From contig CM057228.1 in the NCBI GenBank assembly GCA_029891385.1, positions 51,733,783-51,797,782 of the forward strand: a stretch of DNA of 64,000 bases, written 5' to 3'. Positions within the stretch are counted from its first letter, which is position 1. Each line of letters begins with the position of its first letter. The DNA is from Erythroxylum novogranatense. Its lineage: Eukaryota; Streptophyta; Magnoliopsida; Malpighiales; Erythroxylaceae. The translations under genes and the position numbers were made by a program. This document shows, in pieces, positions 49,404 to 60,337 of this stretch. Below the pieces are notes generated by a model that saw only the letters and a list, made by a program, of their open reading frames with translations, did no database searches and had not been told where the DNA came from.

Positions 49404-52400
49404 TGTAACACCCCACTCTCGAGTGACCCGAACCTGATATCGTTGGTGATATCCGAGTCCGTGCCCGCGAGTGGCGTATTACATCATCGATTAAAACTCA
49501 AAGATACATTTTTTTAAAGAAACTAAAACCCATGTTCATAATAAACCAATTTCAGTTATTACGGTCATCCCGAATAATTTACAATCGATCGATAGGTAAA
49601 ACAATAGAACCACAATGGGCTCGGAGAAATACAAAGCATTGTTATACGGTGATTGCGGAACACAATTTGATAAGATACTAATGCGTATACTGACTGATCC
49701 CGACCTCTATCCTTCACTTGCCTATAGTAGACATACTCCGTACAACCGGTATTCTTCAAGACCTGAAAATATATGCAAATTTTGGGTGAGTTTTGCGAAC
49801 TCGGTGAGAAACCATCATCGATGGTTCACTCAAATCATGCATTACGCACATGGCGTACAACATATCTGATAATATTCAGTTATCATTATAATATAACGAT
49901 TTATAACGGTTTGCGACAATAAACAACAATTAGCAAAGTGACATATAACAATTTTGCGATAAATCATGTCATCACATAATCGAGAATTGTCACAACACGA
50001 TCGTTCATGTGAATGCAATGCATGTGACTCTTTTCCGATTATTGATGTTGTGCCCAAGTGCTCGATCGATAAGCAGTGGGGACGCGTGTGATTTCTCCCC
50101 GGGCTAAGCCCACCAAGATGCGATGTGAGAGCTCGAGGCTCTTTTCGGTGATAATAGCAACTGGGACACGTCCATTATCGATCATGCATTTATGCATGCA
50201 ATGCGATGTTTAATGATTTACTGATGTCGGCTATAAAAGCCCAAGATTCCGGTATTCGATGTCGTTATGATATGGCTATAAAGCCCAGATTGATCTCGGT
50301 GTCATGTATCAAGACATTCGATTCGGTGAAAGCATGCAATTCAATCTAATACATGCCAAGAATCATACAAGAGTCATACAATTCATCTTTGCATGTAATT
50401 CACGTAGAGCATGTCCGTCCGGTATTTGAGAAACCAACTAGGTTACTCACCTATTACTTAGAGCTAATGCCGGAAGTTTACGCCGTCGATCGAACGACGC
50501 CCACTTAGCCCTCTATAAGAATCAGAAAAAGAACGAGTCACTAATATGCAATTTGTGCACATGTAGGTGAAATATGCATGTTCATGAATTCCCAGCCCTA
50601 ATCTCATTTTTTTCCCTCAGAAAAATCCGTCTAAAAATTAGAAACCTATTGGGCCGACGGCATGCAATTCGGACCTCTATAGGTTCCCGATTAAACAAAA
50701 GCATGATTAAAGGCTCGTTACGGGGCCACGTCAATTTCCCGTCTAAAAATTCCCAATTTCTCACAAAATGAAATTCAATATGTTACAAATCCGATGCCTC
50801 AAGAATCAGGTCAATCGGACGTCGGACGGAAAAGAAATTGACAAAAGAAACAATCGGGTCACTTAATGCCAAATAATAACAAAATAATAAAAAATATATA
50901 TATATATATGTGCCTGCCTCGCGGGGGCGAGACGTCGCCCTTGCGAGGCCGACTTAACTCACTTCGTCGCGAGGGCGAGGCGTCGCCCTCGCGACCGGGC
51001 CAATTTACCTCGCCTCGAGGGCGAGACGTCGCCCTCGCGATCTGGCGAGTTCCTCTACTTCCCTGCCCTTTTTCCTGTTTTCAATCCAAATTTCCAATCT
51101 CTATAATTCTTAGCGCACAAATCGGAAAAATACAAACCATAGCTTGTTGGAAAGGTCATGAAAAGCTCTACAATTCTCAAGAAGACCATAAAAATCAATT
51201 TCACCCCCTAAGGGTGTTAAAATCCACTCAAACCTACTGCCCACTCAAACCTATCAAAACAGGGCAGTACATTTCAAATTCAGTAACTCTCTGATTCTTC
51301 AGTCAACAATTACCCAATAAATATGGTCAATAAGTTCACAATGTCATCTACAACTTTCATGAACAACCCAAAATCAAATTCCATAACTAACTAGGTCAAA
51401 CAATTCAACAAAGAATCAGTCTACTGAAATTAATTAATCTGGACAGTAATTTCCCAAACAACATATCTCTTAGCACAAATGTCACCAAATTCACTACTAT
51501 ATACCCCTGAAAAGATAAGATCACCAACTTCAAGTTTCATGAAGAACTCAAACTCCAATTCGATTTCTAACAATTTCAAATCTATTATGCAAGTTACTGC
51601 CATGATCAGCCATTCACATCCCAATGCAGGATCAGTTTTTTGCAAAATCATAACTCCCAATTCTTCCCTTTAAAAATTATATGCCATATCTCATTTTCAA
51701 GAAGATTTCTTCCTCTTAAACTTTGCAGAAGATCACTCACACCAATTCAGTCCACAAAAATGGCTAAAATTGCTTCCAAGCAGAATACTCACAAGTCAGA
51801 CACTTAAGCTAGGTTTCATCAACATGCCCAAAACCAGTCCATAGAAAACAGTTCATATCTCTCAATATACACCTCTAAAAATAGCAAGATCAGTGGCAAT
51901 GGAAAGATAACTCAATATTCGTCAACTTTCATGAAGACCATTCTCCCTAATTCCATCTTAATTAATTTAGAAAAATCAGCAAAGCTCATAGGTTATGGTT
52001 TCGGTTACTGTTCACAGGCAATAAAACAGTAACTTCCCATGCAAAAATTCACCCTTCTACCATTACAATTTAACACCACCTATTTCAGACAAAGTTGTAG
52101 CCAACATCCCAAAGTTTCATTGGGCACAAACCTCACCTCATTTGCATTCCTACACAATTAATTATGCTAACAACAGTACAATCAGTGAAAAACCCTAATT
52201 TTCCAGATTTGGTGTTAACCTTTGTTCTATCATTTCTAATACCATTAACACATCATTAAACATCCAAATGAACACAAATCAGTTCTTATACCATTTATAT
52301 ATGTACTAGGGCTAATACACAAAAAAATTGGCAGCACTTAATTCTTTCTTTCCAAGTAAAATCAATCATCAATATGCCATCACTAATCAAACTAAAACCA

Positions 52401-53399
52401 CTTCTAACATACTACTTTCAATTCATAATTCAACCTAACCTTTTACCCATTAATTCAAACCATTATAGTCATTAATTTAATGCAACCACAAGCATAATAA
52501 ATGCACCAAACCTCCCATTCAATGTTTCTATCTACCATGATTCATAAAGTCATACTTAAGCATCATTGAAAACACCATTCAAAGCTTAATTTAACACTTA
52601 CCTATTAGCTTTTCCAACCTTCTCTTCTCTTCAATTCTTTCCTAACAATTGCTAACCCTTTTCTAACCTCATGCAAGTGAAGGCCCTCCATTAAGTAAGG
52701 AACTTGGTGTCTAGAAGAAGAAGGCTTGAAGTTTGGAGGAAGGTTTGATGAAGAAGATGAAAATCGATGGAGATGGAGATGGAGAGGATTTTCGGTGGAT
52801 GATGAGCATAAGCAACAATTCAACCTTTTCACTCCTTTTATCCATGAATTGCCGACTTACAAGGCTAAGAATAAGACAAAAGCATTTTGGACACTTGGCA
52901 ATTGATGGAGAAATGAAGAAAAGTCAAAAGCTTTCCATTAATCACTTTAATCACTTTAATCAATAAATATCTAACTTATACACCCACAATTTTCGTTACT
53001 ACATGGTTTAAGGGTCTACTTTAGGGTCCCACCAAAATATGCAAGAGTTTTAAGATGAAATAACAGTAGAAATTCAACCGGTTCGCCACTTGGCGATTTT
53101 TTTCGATCCGGAATTTTCTCGGAAAAATCGAGAAAAATTCCTATAATTCCAATAAAATAGAAAACAATTTATGGCGCACTCAGAATAATTTTTCAAACCC
53201 ATTAATCACGTTAATTCCAATAAAATTATCTTAGGTACGCAAACCGGGAATGTCATGTATGCATGTACAATTATTTCATGTGCACAGATTTCACTGGTCA
53301 CTAGTACCAGTATGCATGGACAATACGAATAAATCCATATCAATCTCTTCTTATGCCAATTTACTATTTTACCCTTCCTGTCGGGGGTGGGATGTTACA
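49404..53399 (-). repeat. 5' LTR of element F
   Basis: 3996 bp, partner of 41879-45898, with the same TG...CA ends. It includes a (TA)n run (50892-50909), a CG-rich block (50916-51046) more regular than in the other copy, and the five modules. It is followed by the duplicated target GTGAG. Confidence 0.92.
50916..51046. repeat. CG-rich palindromic block in LTR F (5' copy)
   Basis: Four repeats of GCGAGACGTCGCCCTCGCGA-like sequence, with spacers such as CCGACTTAACTCACTTCGT. This copy keeps more CG dinucleotides than the 3' LTR copy. Confidence 0.85.
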
Positions 53400-55103
53400 G
53401 TGAGCATCCACTGTCTAAATACCGATGGTGCTTGCCGTATTTTCCAAGGAAGGATATCTGCAGGAGACTATTTTATTTTTTGGTACCCAAATTTTCTTGG
53501 GTCCTTTATGGTTAGTAGTATGCATATGATGAGTTCTTTGATGCATATAACTAGAATGTTGATTAAAATGAGATTTATTATGGTTTCTCTTTTGAACGAA
53601 AGGTTTTTTGTGAGACTGAGTCTTGTTACCTGTAAACCCTAATCCGGTTTTATCACTCGGATGTCTACATTTTCCAAGCATCTCATTCATTTTCTTAGTG
53701 CTCTCTGTGAAGGTAGCTAAATCGGTGATGATTCTTAATTCTTAGTTTGTGATTAATCTCTTCGATCATCTATGACTTTATTTTTCTCCTCTAATTGCTT
53801 CTTTAGATAGACATTTTCTCTCTCTATGACTTCAGTATGTCTAATATTTTCTGCATACTTTTTCTTTAACAGTTTGTATTGTTTCAGAATAGCATGAGAA
53901 TCTTCTAACAATTCTGAGTAGGCATCATGCAAATTATCGTAGTCAGATTTTACCTCCTTATCACTATCTTCCTCGGCTACCAGGTAGATGTTTGCATGTT
54001 CAGACGACTCGGAACCTGTATCTGATTATGATGAATCTAAGTCCTCCCACGTTGCTATCATACTTTTCTTGCCTTCTCTACTCTTCTTTGGTTTCTTCTT
54101 TAGAGTAGGACATTCGGACTTATAGTGTCCAGGCTGATTGCACTCGTAGCAAATGATAGATGACTTCTTTGGTTTGGCTTCATCTTTGCCATTCTTTTTG
54201 AAAGTCTGATTCCCTTTGGACTTCTTCTTCCACATGCGTCTTATCTTTCTGGAGATAAAAGATAATTCGTCATCTTCATCACTTAACTCCGGTTTTGATT
54301 GGCTGGAGTCGTCATCCTTTGATTCTTCAATCTTTAACGCTTTTGATGATTTCCTCCGTCTTTGAGTCTTGTGATTCTTATGTCCGACCTTCAGCGCTAT
54401 CGACTTGTCCCGTTTGGGCTTGTCTTCAGCATCGAGTTCAACTTTATGAATCTTCAAGGATCTAAGTAACTCGTCAAGTTTTAGCATGCTCACATCTTTG
54501 GCTTCTTGCACCGCAGTAACTTTAGGTCTCCACCTCTTTGGAAGACTTCTTAAGATCTTTCGAACATGGTCTTGATTGTTGTACGTTCTTCCAAGAGCTT
54601 TCAATCCATTGACAATTGTTTGAAATCTTCCAAACATTTGATCAATAGATTCTTCATCTTTCATCTGAAAAGTTCATCTTTGGTGCACAAGAATACTTAT
54701 CTTAGATTCTTTAACTTGGCTTGTGCCTTCGTGAGCGATGGACAATGTGTCCCACATCTCCTTCGCGGTATCGCATCCGTGGACTTTGTGATACTCGCTC
54801 CCGCTAGGCATACGTCAAGAAAAACTTCGCTTTGAGTTCGATTGTATTCTCGCTTTTGGTCACCGTCCATCGACTCGTGGAATGGAATTGCCATCTTCAT
54901 CTCTTGGTGTATAAGGTCCGTTTCTATTACGTCCCAAAGGTCGATATGAGTAGATTCTATGAATAGCCGCATCCTATCTTTCAAGAATGATAATCCTCTC
55001 CGTTGAATCTTTGGAGGTCTAGTGGTCGAGGCTCCTTTTACGATGTATACATGTGATTCGCCATTATCTTTGATCCACACTTTGCTAAAGTGATCCTTGG
55101 ATA
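53400..55103 (-). pseudogene. Gag and start of protease of element D, broken
   Basis: Minus-strand order: 54697-55080 holds the gag N-terminal part (KGASTTRPP ... GLSFLKDRMRLFI ... STHIDLWDVI). Around 54730-54835 the frame shifts, with EYHKVHGCDTAKEMWD readable in another frame. 54026-54664 continues gag (MKDEESIDQMFGRFQTIVNGL) with a zinc knuckle CYECNQPGHYKSEC. After a TAA near 54024 comes an acidic, coiled-coil region (HANIYLVAEEDSDKE, LLKKKYAEN). 53415-53690 leads to IWVPKN. A frame change precedes YLDSGC, the protease active-site motif at about 53405-53425, where element F cuts in. The knuckle, long coiled-coil tail and HANI(C/Y)L motif are typical of Sirevirus gag. Multiple lesions make it non-functional. 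Confidence 0.85.
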
Positions 55104-55120
55104 CCAGGCTCTAATACCAA
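55104..55120 (-). promoter_or_regulatory. Primer binding site of element D
   Basis: The minus strand reads TTGGTATTAGAGCCTGG one base after the LTR end. This is one mismatch from the usual initiator-Met tRNA complement. Confidence 0.8.
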
Positions 55121-55121
55121 T

Positions 55122-56046
55122 TGAAGTGAATCACACGTTAATACAATACTTATAAAACGATATAGAATGCACGAGAAGGGGGGTTGAATTGTGTATTCCC
55201 CTTTTTGAAAAATCTTTCAAAACTGTTTGTTAGAAATAAAATTCTTTACAGAACTTCCGATAGATTCTAATTAATCAAAACTTTTGAAAACTTTGTTTAT
55301 TGATTAAGTACTAATAAAACTTGAATCTAAAATAGAGATAGAGTGAGAGAAGTTGACACAGCGATTTATCCTAGTTCACCCCAAACCGTGGGCTACGTCC
55401 AGTCCTCAGAGTTCTTTATGAGATTTCCACTATCTCTTTCAACGTTACAAGTATTCTTTGCGAGCCTCTTCAGGTCTCTCCAATCAGTATTCTTCCACAC
55501 TTAGCCTCTGCAGGCTATCTGCACTACTTTCTCTCAGATAAGTGTTTAAACACTTGTTACAGTAAGATAGCTCTCAGCTAAATTGAACAGAATGATTTTA
55601 CGATCATGTAGATGTAAATCTGCTAACTTCTCAATTATTCAACTTTTCAACTCGACTTTTCAACTAACTTTGCAATCTTTGACTTCGACTTGTATTTATA
55701 GCCTTCGTCTCCAACTGTTTCTTGATTCTTGTTTCTTTAATCTTTAAAGCGGTTATTCATTGAGTTACAGAACTAACTCGAATCGACTCCTTCGTCTTCT
55801 TTTCAATTCGCATCTGTTTTCTTAAATCGTATTTTATCGTCTGTGTTCCTGCGTCTGCGTCTGCTTTTACTATTTCGCGTCTTTGTCTGCTTTACTATTC
55901 GCATCTACGTTTGCGTCTGCTTTTTATTTTCCGTCTGTGTCTGATTTACTTCGTCTGTATGACTTCGTCTGTATTGCTTTTCTTTGTATTGATTCTCTTT
56001 GTTATACATCAAAATCATATCTAAGTAAAGTCATTTAGACTTAACA
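55122..56046 (-). repeat. 5' LTR of element D
   Basis: 925 bp, TGAAGTGAATCACACG to TAGACTTAACA on the plus strand, paired with 35157-36057. It is followed by the target duplicate TGGGG. Confidence 0.92.
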
Positions 56047-56099
56047 TGGGGATCATTTGCCACTATGTGCTATGACACACTCAAGATGCACGTTTTCAC
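56047..56099 (-). mobile_element. Sliver of element B, PBS-proximal
   Basis: GGATCATTTGCCACTATG followed by TGACACACTCAA-like sequence resembles 49308-49340 of element F (GGATCGATTGCCACGATG ... TGACACGACTCAA), which lies just inside F's PBS. Hence this is the PBS-side internal end of the related element B, right of the copia insertion. Confidence 0.55.
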
Positions 56100-58194
56100 A
56101 ATTTATAGTTATGTTTTCTTTGTTTTTGATAATTAAAAGAGTCACATTTATAGTGTTGAGGTTCTTTTGAGTATTTAGAACAACATGGTTGAATATCTTT
56201 ATGTCTTAATGATTTATGTAATTTTGCTTCTAAACATTTTTTGTTATAATAATTCTTTTACCATCGAAATAGCACCTCTAGATTGTATGCTACTAAATTA
56301 TTATATTGTTTTATTAAAATAGTTCTTCTACTATTTTATTTATTGGATATGGTAGTTTTGAATAAATATTTGTATATACTTTTCTTGTTACATTGAGTTA
56401 ATTTATAAAATTATTTTAAATTCACAAATATATTCTTCTAAATAACATATATAACATATTCATATATTGTTTAGATGCCACAAGGCCTTTTTTTTTCTTC
56501 ATTTTCAATTTCTTGTTTATATGAAGTTATATCTTTCCTATAAATTCCTTATAATTTTCATTAGTTACTATATGAAAAGCTTTGATTAGTTCAATATCAT
56601 TAAGAAATTCAAGTAGTATTTTTATTGAGACTTCGTTATCTAATAAATTTTTTAACTATACTAGTAGTTTATAATTAATAAAATTCCATAAAGTGTTGCT
56701 ATTAATTAAACCTTCAAAAGGTTTTTCTAATTAGATTATTAATGCTAATTTATTAGATTGTTCAAGTAATACTTTTTTGGAGATAAAACATGTTTAAATT
56801 AAGATCGGGCCTAATGTTACATGTTTTAGTGTATATTCTATAGGAATTTTCATATTTTATGATCTCTTTTGTAATATACAAAGAGATCTAATTCTTCTTA
56901 TTCTATAGGTTTATAATTCCAAGTATAAGGAGATTTATTTTCTGTTGTTCTTTTTTTTCACTTTGACTTGTTTCTGGTTGTTCTTCTAGTTTTGAACTTG
57001 GTTGATCTACATATACTTATTGTTGATCCTATTCATAGCCAAAAATTATTTCATCTTGATCAGTAATAGGTTTTATTAATTCATAAGGTTTTTGTTCATT
57101 ATTTAAAGTAAGTTTATTTCTTGATTGAGTAATTTCTTCCAATTGATTTTAATGTCCTTTTCTATATTTTCCATGGTTTTACTAAAGTTATATTTTATGA
57201 GCTAGATGACTCTAATACCAATTTTTTTGTCTAATATGTTTATTATTAAATTTTCTATTTTTCTATTTTTTCCATCTATTGGATATATTATTTTAAATAT
57301 TTTTCATAACATTTAACTAAGGATTCTAATATTTTATAAATTTCTTTGATTTAATTAATTTGTTGTGATTAATAATTTTGATTTAATAATTGTATTATTT
57401 CTTTTAATTGATTTTCAATATTAAGTTGTTTGTTTAATAACTCAAGTAATTGCTTAGTAACACTCATAAAGTATTCGAAGATGACTTTTTAATTCTTGAA
57501 GTTGTTTTTTAATGTCAATTAATTCATCAACTAATTGTTTTGGATTTTTATTTGTTTTTATTAGATATGCCAAGTTTAGTAAATCTAATAGGTTTTCTAA
57601 TATTATTGACTATGATTTGAAAAGATTAGATTCTTGTTTAAGTAATTTATTTTCACTTAAAGATAAGCGAGGCATATCATAAGAAGTTGATATATTTTGT
57701 AATTTTATAGGATATTATTATTTGGTAATTCTCTTAGACTAGTTTTTAAATTTATTCCACTTTAGCTACATTATTAAATAATTGATGGATTTAAATTTGA
57801 TCTATATTTTTAAATTCAATCTGTGATGAGAACTAGATAAAGCGTAACTAATTTGATAAGTAATTGAAAAAGGATATTGTCCTGTTCTCATTAAATTGTT
57901 ATGATAAAATTTATAGGCTATAGTAATTGTTCCATTTAAATTTTGAGATTGTAAAGGCATTCCTAATTTAAGGCGAGTTTTAAATGTGATTTTTCTATAA
58001 GCTAAGTTGCCATTCATGATTCCTATGACTTGGTCTTTTAAATTAGTCATCCTTTCATAAATAATAACCATTCTAACGGGAGAATGAATTCCTTTTTGAA
58101 AAGTAGACTTTAATAAAATCTGAATGGTTGAAAGATGTATATATCTAATTTTTTGTCTTTTTCTTCAAAAATATTTTGTAATTGTTTATCAAGA
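56100..58194 (-). mobile_element. Endogenous caulimovirid (pararetrovirus) fragment
   Basis: This is a strongly AT-rich block unlike its neighbours. Its right part encodes a viral movement protein (next entry). Downstream in the same minus orientation are stop-broken stretches rich in Leu, Lys, Gln and Asn with coiled-coil character (about 57420-57700), then acidic and Gln-rich pieces (about 56950-57100). No protease or RT is present in the window. Both sides are old gypsy sequence, so it is an integrated relic. The left limit (56100-56140) is approximate. Confidence 0.6.
57802..58160 (-). pseudogene. Caulimovirid movement protein fragment
   Basis: Read on the minus strand from about 58145, an open stretch shows LSTIQILLKSTFQ, then GIHSPV, GNLAY, FKTRLKLGMPL and FSITYQISYALSSSHH. 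The order fits the 30K-type movement protein domain of plant pararetroviruses: beta-strand core, G(I)xSPV, GNLAY, then an I-x-Y-x-Y-A-L segment. Movement proteins modify plasmodesmata so that virus spreads cell to cell. The N-terminus is missing at the junction with LTR B, and the frame ends in stops at 57802. It is incomplete and cannot be functional. An RNA-virus 30K protein is less likely given the integrated setting and the adjacent coiled-coil remains. Confidence 0.75.
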
Positions 58195-60337
58195 TCAAAT
58201 CCTATATATCATATCGTTCATAATTTAGTACCTAATCAAAGTATTCATTATATTTCAACAAGCTCATTATGACTACAAACATTTCATGTAATCATTTTAG
58301 GATAATCTAATAATTCATTTCGTCTCATTCATATCATCAACATATACAAAAATATAACATATCATTATATCCACTCAATTCAGTCATTCTTTGCAAATAT
58401 TCACATGGTACATGTAAATATATGGATCTAAATTCAAATGAGACTCCACTTTCATTTTTATTTTGTTATGACTGAGCACCTATTTAACTGTTCCGTATCT
58501 ATTGTAGATACTAGGCTCATTTGAGATACTATCCCGTATCCATTGTAGATATCGGGCTCATTTCATATACTGTTCCGTATTTAACTGTTCCGTATCATTA
58601 ATCGTTGAGCCTGTGACTCCGTGTGCACATTTATGAGCTTTAAGCTCTTTTCAGGCTGGTCAGTCCAGTCACAACTCCTTTATTTGATCATGCATATAAT
58701 GTCATTAAATATACACATAGTTCATACTTTACTAAATTGTTTAATTAAATGAATATTCAATCATGTGCATGTAGATGTGTCATGTTTAATGCATGCTCAA
58801 TTGATTATCCCGGGAATGTATCCTTATTCACAAGTCTTGACCATTCATTCATTATAACTTACACATAAGTTGTTTGAAATGATGTTTATACCTTAAGTAA
58901 GTTTGATCACTCTTAATTCATCAATCATATGATCACCAATCCTTTTTTAATGTTTTATATTCACATAATTTCCCAATTCTCATTCATTTATAAATAACTC
59001 ACATTGTTCATATCCTTGGAAACACATTTGCATTCAAGGGAACATCCTTATACCATTAATAACTCATACTTCACAAATTCATATGCATTGATATCAAACA
59101 ATCCATTCCTTAAATTATAACATCAATTAATAACCTAAACTCACCAATCACTTAACCAATTGATTCATCATCAAACTAAGTTTATTTTAAGCCTCAGTCA
59201 AGTCCAAATACACTAATGTATAGTTCCTTATCCTTATATGATTCAGCCAAAAAGCAAAACATAATTCTTTCTCACTACCAAGCATTTCCATGATCGTGGG
59301 AAGGAACCAATACAATTCCCGCGATCGTGGGATAGGTGAACCAAAAGTTCGCCTTCACTTTCCTTCCACTTTTCTTTTAAAATTTGACACCTTCAAGATA
59401 GTTCATCAATTATACCTTAGTTATTCCTTAAATATATTTTAATTACTCATCAATTCATCTCTAATTCCAATTCAAATCATTCATTTGGTAGTTCATAAAT
59501 TATGTCTTTTAAGCATCAAAATCAAAACAGAACATAACCAATCCATTCATTAAATTCCCAACACACATTCAACACCAACAACACAGCCAATTTCATCCTT
59601 AATCGATCATCATAAATGTTATTTTAACATATTTAAATAGGTCAATAATTCACTTACTAATTCAGGTCAATGTTTCCTTAACATCAAGCTAACCTAACCT
59701 TATGTGCAATGTTTACATCCTTTTCTTCCTAATGTTCCTTTATGAAAAAATTTTCTTCTTTTAATGATAACTCTCTCTAAAAAGATCCAAATTCCATGAT
59801 TCTTATGCCCCCCAAAACTAGATTTCCATTATTCTTAATATATCCAAAAATTACACAAACAACATCCCCCTTTAAGATATAATCCCCATCCAAATTATAT
59901 CCTATTTTTGGTAAGAAATAGGCTGGCAAACAATACTCAATAAATAATTATCAAAACATCTCCTAACCAAACTATTTCACAAAAGCATTAATAAGACATC
60001 GATAATCATTTTTTCATGTTTTATACTTTCACTAATTCAGACTCTAAGACCCTAAAATATTAGGAAATAATACAAAGTTCCCACACAGGGGTCTGTCACA
60101 GGTAGTATTAGGGAAGGAGGCATAACTTAAGCTCTAGTCACTATTTTGTTAAGCCATTTTCACAAAGGTCAAGTTAAGACCAATATCTACAACTTTCATT
60201 GTTTGAGTTTCTTCAAATTAGTGCTTTATTGATATGAAAAACAGATCGGAAGAGAAAGATGAAATTGAAACCATAATTTTAACATACCTTGATAACTTCT
60301 TTCCTTCTCCTCTTCTCTTCCCTTTTTCTTTCCTTTT
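58195..60337 (-). mobile_element. LTR 2 of element B, truncated at both visible ends
   Basis: It matches 23240-25755 of LTR 1 in order. The first about 450 bp of the LTR are missing at the virus junction. About 390 bp equivalent to 23725-24150 are deleted, and a CCGTATC...GTAGATA phrase is duplicated at 58490-58600. At 60337 it is interrupted by element Z; the rest of LTR 2 must lie beyond the window. Confidence 0.75.

Larger units (their letters stand above)
41874..53404 (-). mobile_element. LARD-like element F, with TSD GTGAG
   Basis: Two LTRs of about 4.0 kb (41879-45898 and 49404-53399) enclose about 3.5 kb. GTGAG flanks both sides (41874-41878 and 53400-53404). The ends are TGTAACACC and GGATGTTACA. 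A PBS and a polypurine tract show minus orientation. The internal region has no frame resembling gag, protease, RT or integrase. LTRs over 4 kb with a non-coding interior of about 3.5 kb match the plan of large retrotransposon derivatives, which need proteins from a partner. The polypurine tract (TTTCGAGGACGAAATTTTTA) and LTR similarity to B point to a gypsy partner. It interrupts D just after the protease DSG motif. Confidence 0.88.
35157..56046 (-). mobile_element. Sirevirus-like Ty1/copia element D (hosting element F)
   Basis: Bounded by LTRs at 35157-36057 and 55122-56046 and by the 5-bp duplication TGGGG (35152-35156 and 56047-56051). Without the 11.5-kb insertion of element F and its duplication, D is about 9.4 kb. 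Minus-strand order is PBS, long gag with zinc knuckle and coiled coil, protease, integrase, RT, RNase H (copia order), an extra ORF, polypurine tract, LTR. The extra 3' ORF, the long acidic coiled-coil gag tail and the AAAAGGGGGAGATTGTT polypurine-LTR junction fit the Sirevirus (Maximus/SIRE) lineage. Many frameshifts and stops disable it. F inserted in the protease region. Confidence 0.88.

Noticed and set aside
45852..49517. Several plus-strand frames of 60-108 codons in the interior of F
   Set aside because: They are on the antisense strand relative to the PBS and PPT, show no gag or pol motifs, and arise from pyrimidine-rich sequence.
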